Part shown: piece after piece, positions 63,446 to 64,000 of the stretch
Layout of the letters: every line of letters begins with the position of its first letter
Numbering within the stretch: position 1 is the first letter of the stretch
Source: Cruorifilaria tuberocauda
Lineage: Eukaryota > Nematoda > Chromadorea > Rhabditida > Onchocercidae
Assembly (NCBI GenBank): GCA_013365365.1
Contig: JABVXU010000094.1
Span: 1 to 64,000, forward strand
Direction: 5' to 3'
DNA length: 64,000 nucleotides
The notes under the pieces: model-generated
Seen by the model: the letters and a program-made list of their open reading frames with translations, nothing else
Database searches by the model: none
What the model was told of the DNA's origin: nothing
Made by a program: the position numbers and the translations under genes

Positions 63446-64000
63446 TGTTTAATTCATATATTTCTCATCGAAAATGCTAATATATCATAAATTTCAATTA
63501 TAAAAAAAAAATCAGTCAATTTTTGTTTAAGTGTTTAAAGAAGGATTTAATTTATAATAATTTCTCTCAGAATTTTTGTTTTGATTTGAGGGAAATCAAG
63601 AATCGAAATGATAATATCATTTAAAGCTTGCATAGTAATTACTGTATATTTCTCCCAGTAAAATTATTTACTCTTCGATCGTATGTACAGGATAGGATTA
63701 AAGAATAATGTTAACTTTAAATTAGCCAAGCAAAATATGAATTTTCATGGAATTAAATAACTGATCACGTAAATGACGTAAATAATTATGCATATGGAGT
63801 GCGAAAACGGCATTCTGTTTTATTTTATTTGATTTAGTAAAATTGATTCCACTAAATATGACGATTTTACAATATTATTTATAATTGTTAATCATTATTA
63901 TTATTAAGAAAAGAAAAACTTCCCTACTGGATTAATTTTGTTTGTTTCTTTTCTCACAAGTATTTCAAATAAACAAATTCCAATCCAATATCTTCAGTAA

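Larger units (their letters stand above)
59897..64000. other. Gene-free AT-rich right end
   Basis: 4.1 kb with triplet and CT repeats, listed separately. A 31-codon plus-strand frame at 60830-60925 (MLERNEKEEIEKKEKGK start) is lysine- and glutamate-rich and may be chance. The other open frames here translate T-rich DNA and are not supported. Confidence 0.5.

Overview
The window is AT-rich nuclear DNA of a nematode, most likely a filarial (onchocercid) worm. The evidence is a nematode cuticle collagen, short exons with GTAAGT or GTATGT donors and TTTTCAG or TTTTAG acceptors, acceptor-like AGs a few bases before several start codons (as expected for spliced-leader trans-splicing), and long AT-rich introns and spacers full of low-complexity sequence. 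The species assignment is inference. There is no sign of bacterial genes, CRISPR, rRNA or tRNA. Gene models were built by hand from splice signals, phase and family similarity; every multi-exon model given here closes in phase.

Left part (1-20.8 kb), minus strand: the 5' part of a THEM2/ACOT13-like thioesterase that runs off the left edge (1-1036), a swiprosin (EFHD1/EFHD2)-type EF-hand protein with a long proline-rich N-terminal extension (1774-13373), and a RanBP3-type Ran-binding protein (18321-20768). The swiprosin introns hold several minisatellites and two blocks that look coding but belong to no model.

Middle (23.3-41.5 kb): an F-box-like gene on the plus strand (23320-25659) followed by a decayed coding frame, a four-exon cuticle collagen on the minus strand (29601-30888), and a two-exon gene for an unrecognised 73-residue protein on the minus strand (36471-37358). 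A broken minus-strand frame with two TGA codons lies near 38.2-38.6 kb.

Right part (41.5-64 kb): three plus-strand housekeeping genes in a row, membralin (41579-47121), the HemK2/N6AMT1 glutamine methyltransferase (48617-49901) and an OVCA2/FSH1-type serine hydrolase (51137-53377). They face a minus-strand gene for a secreted protein with one thrombospondin type 1 repeat and four 24-residue repeats (54692-56479). Beyond it lie two long imperfect inverted repeats (foldback or MITE-like elements, 57781-58269 and 59509-59896), two small coding-like blocks between them, and then 4 kb of gene-free AT-rich sequence.

The genes belong to unrelated pathways (acyl-CoA turnover, calcium and actin signalling, nuclear export, ER membrane biology, translation-termination factor modification, cuticle), so there is no obvious functional cluster. 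The most unusual items are the extended swiprosin with three copies of an ELxxKLA-type motif, the repeat-bearing thrombospondin-repeat protein, the 73-residue orphan, and the foldback pair.
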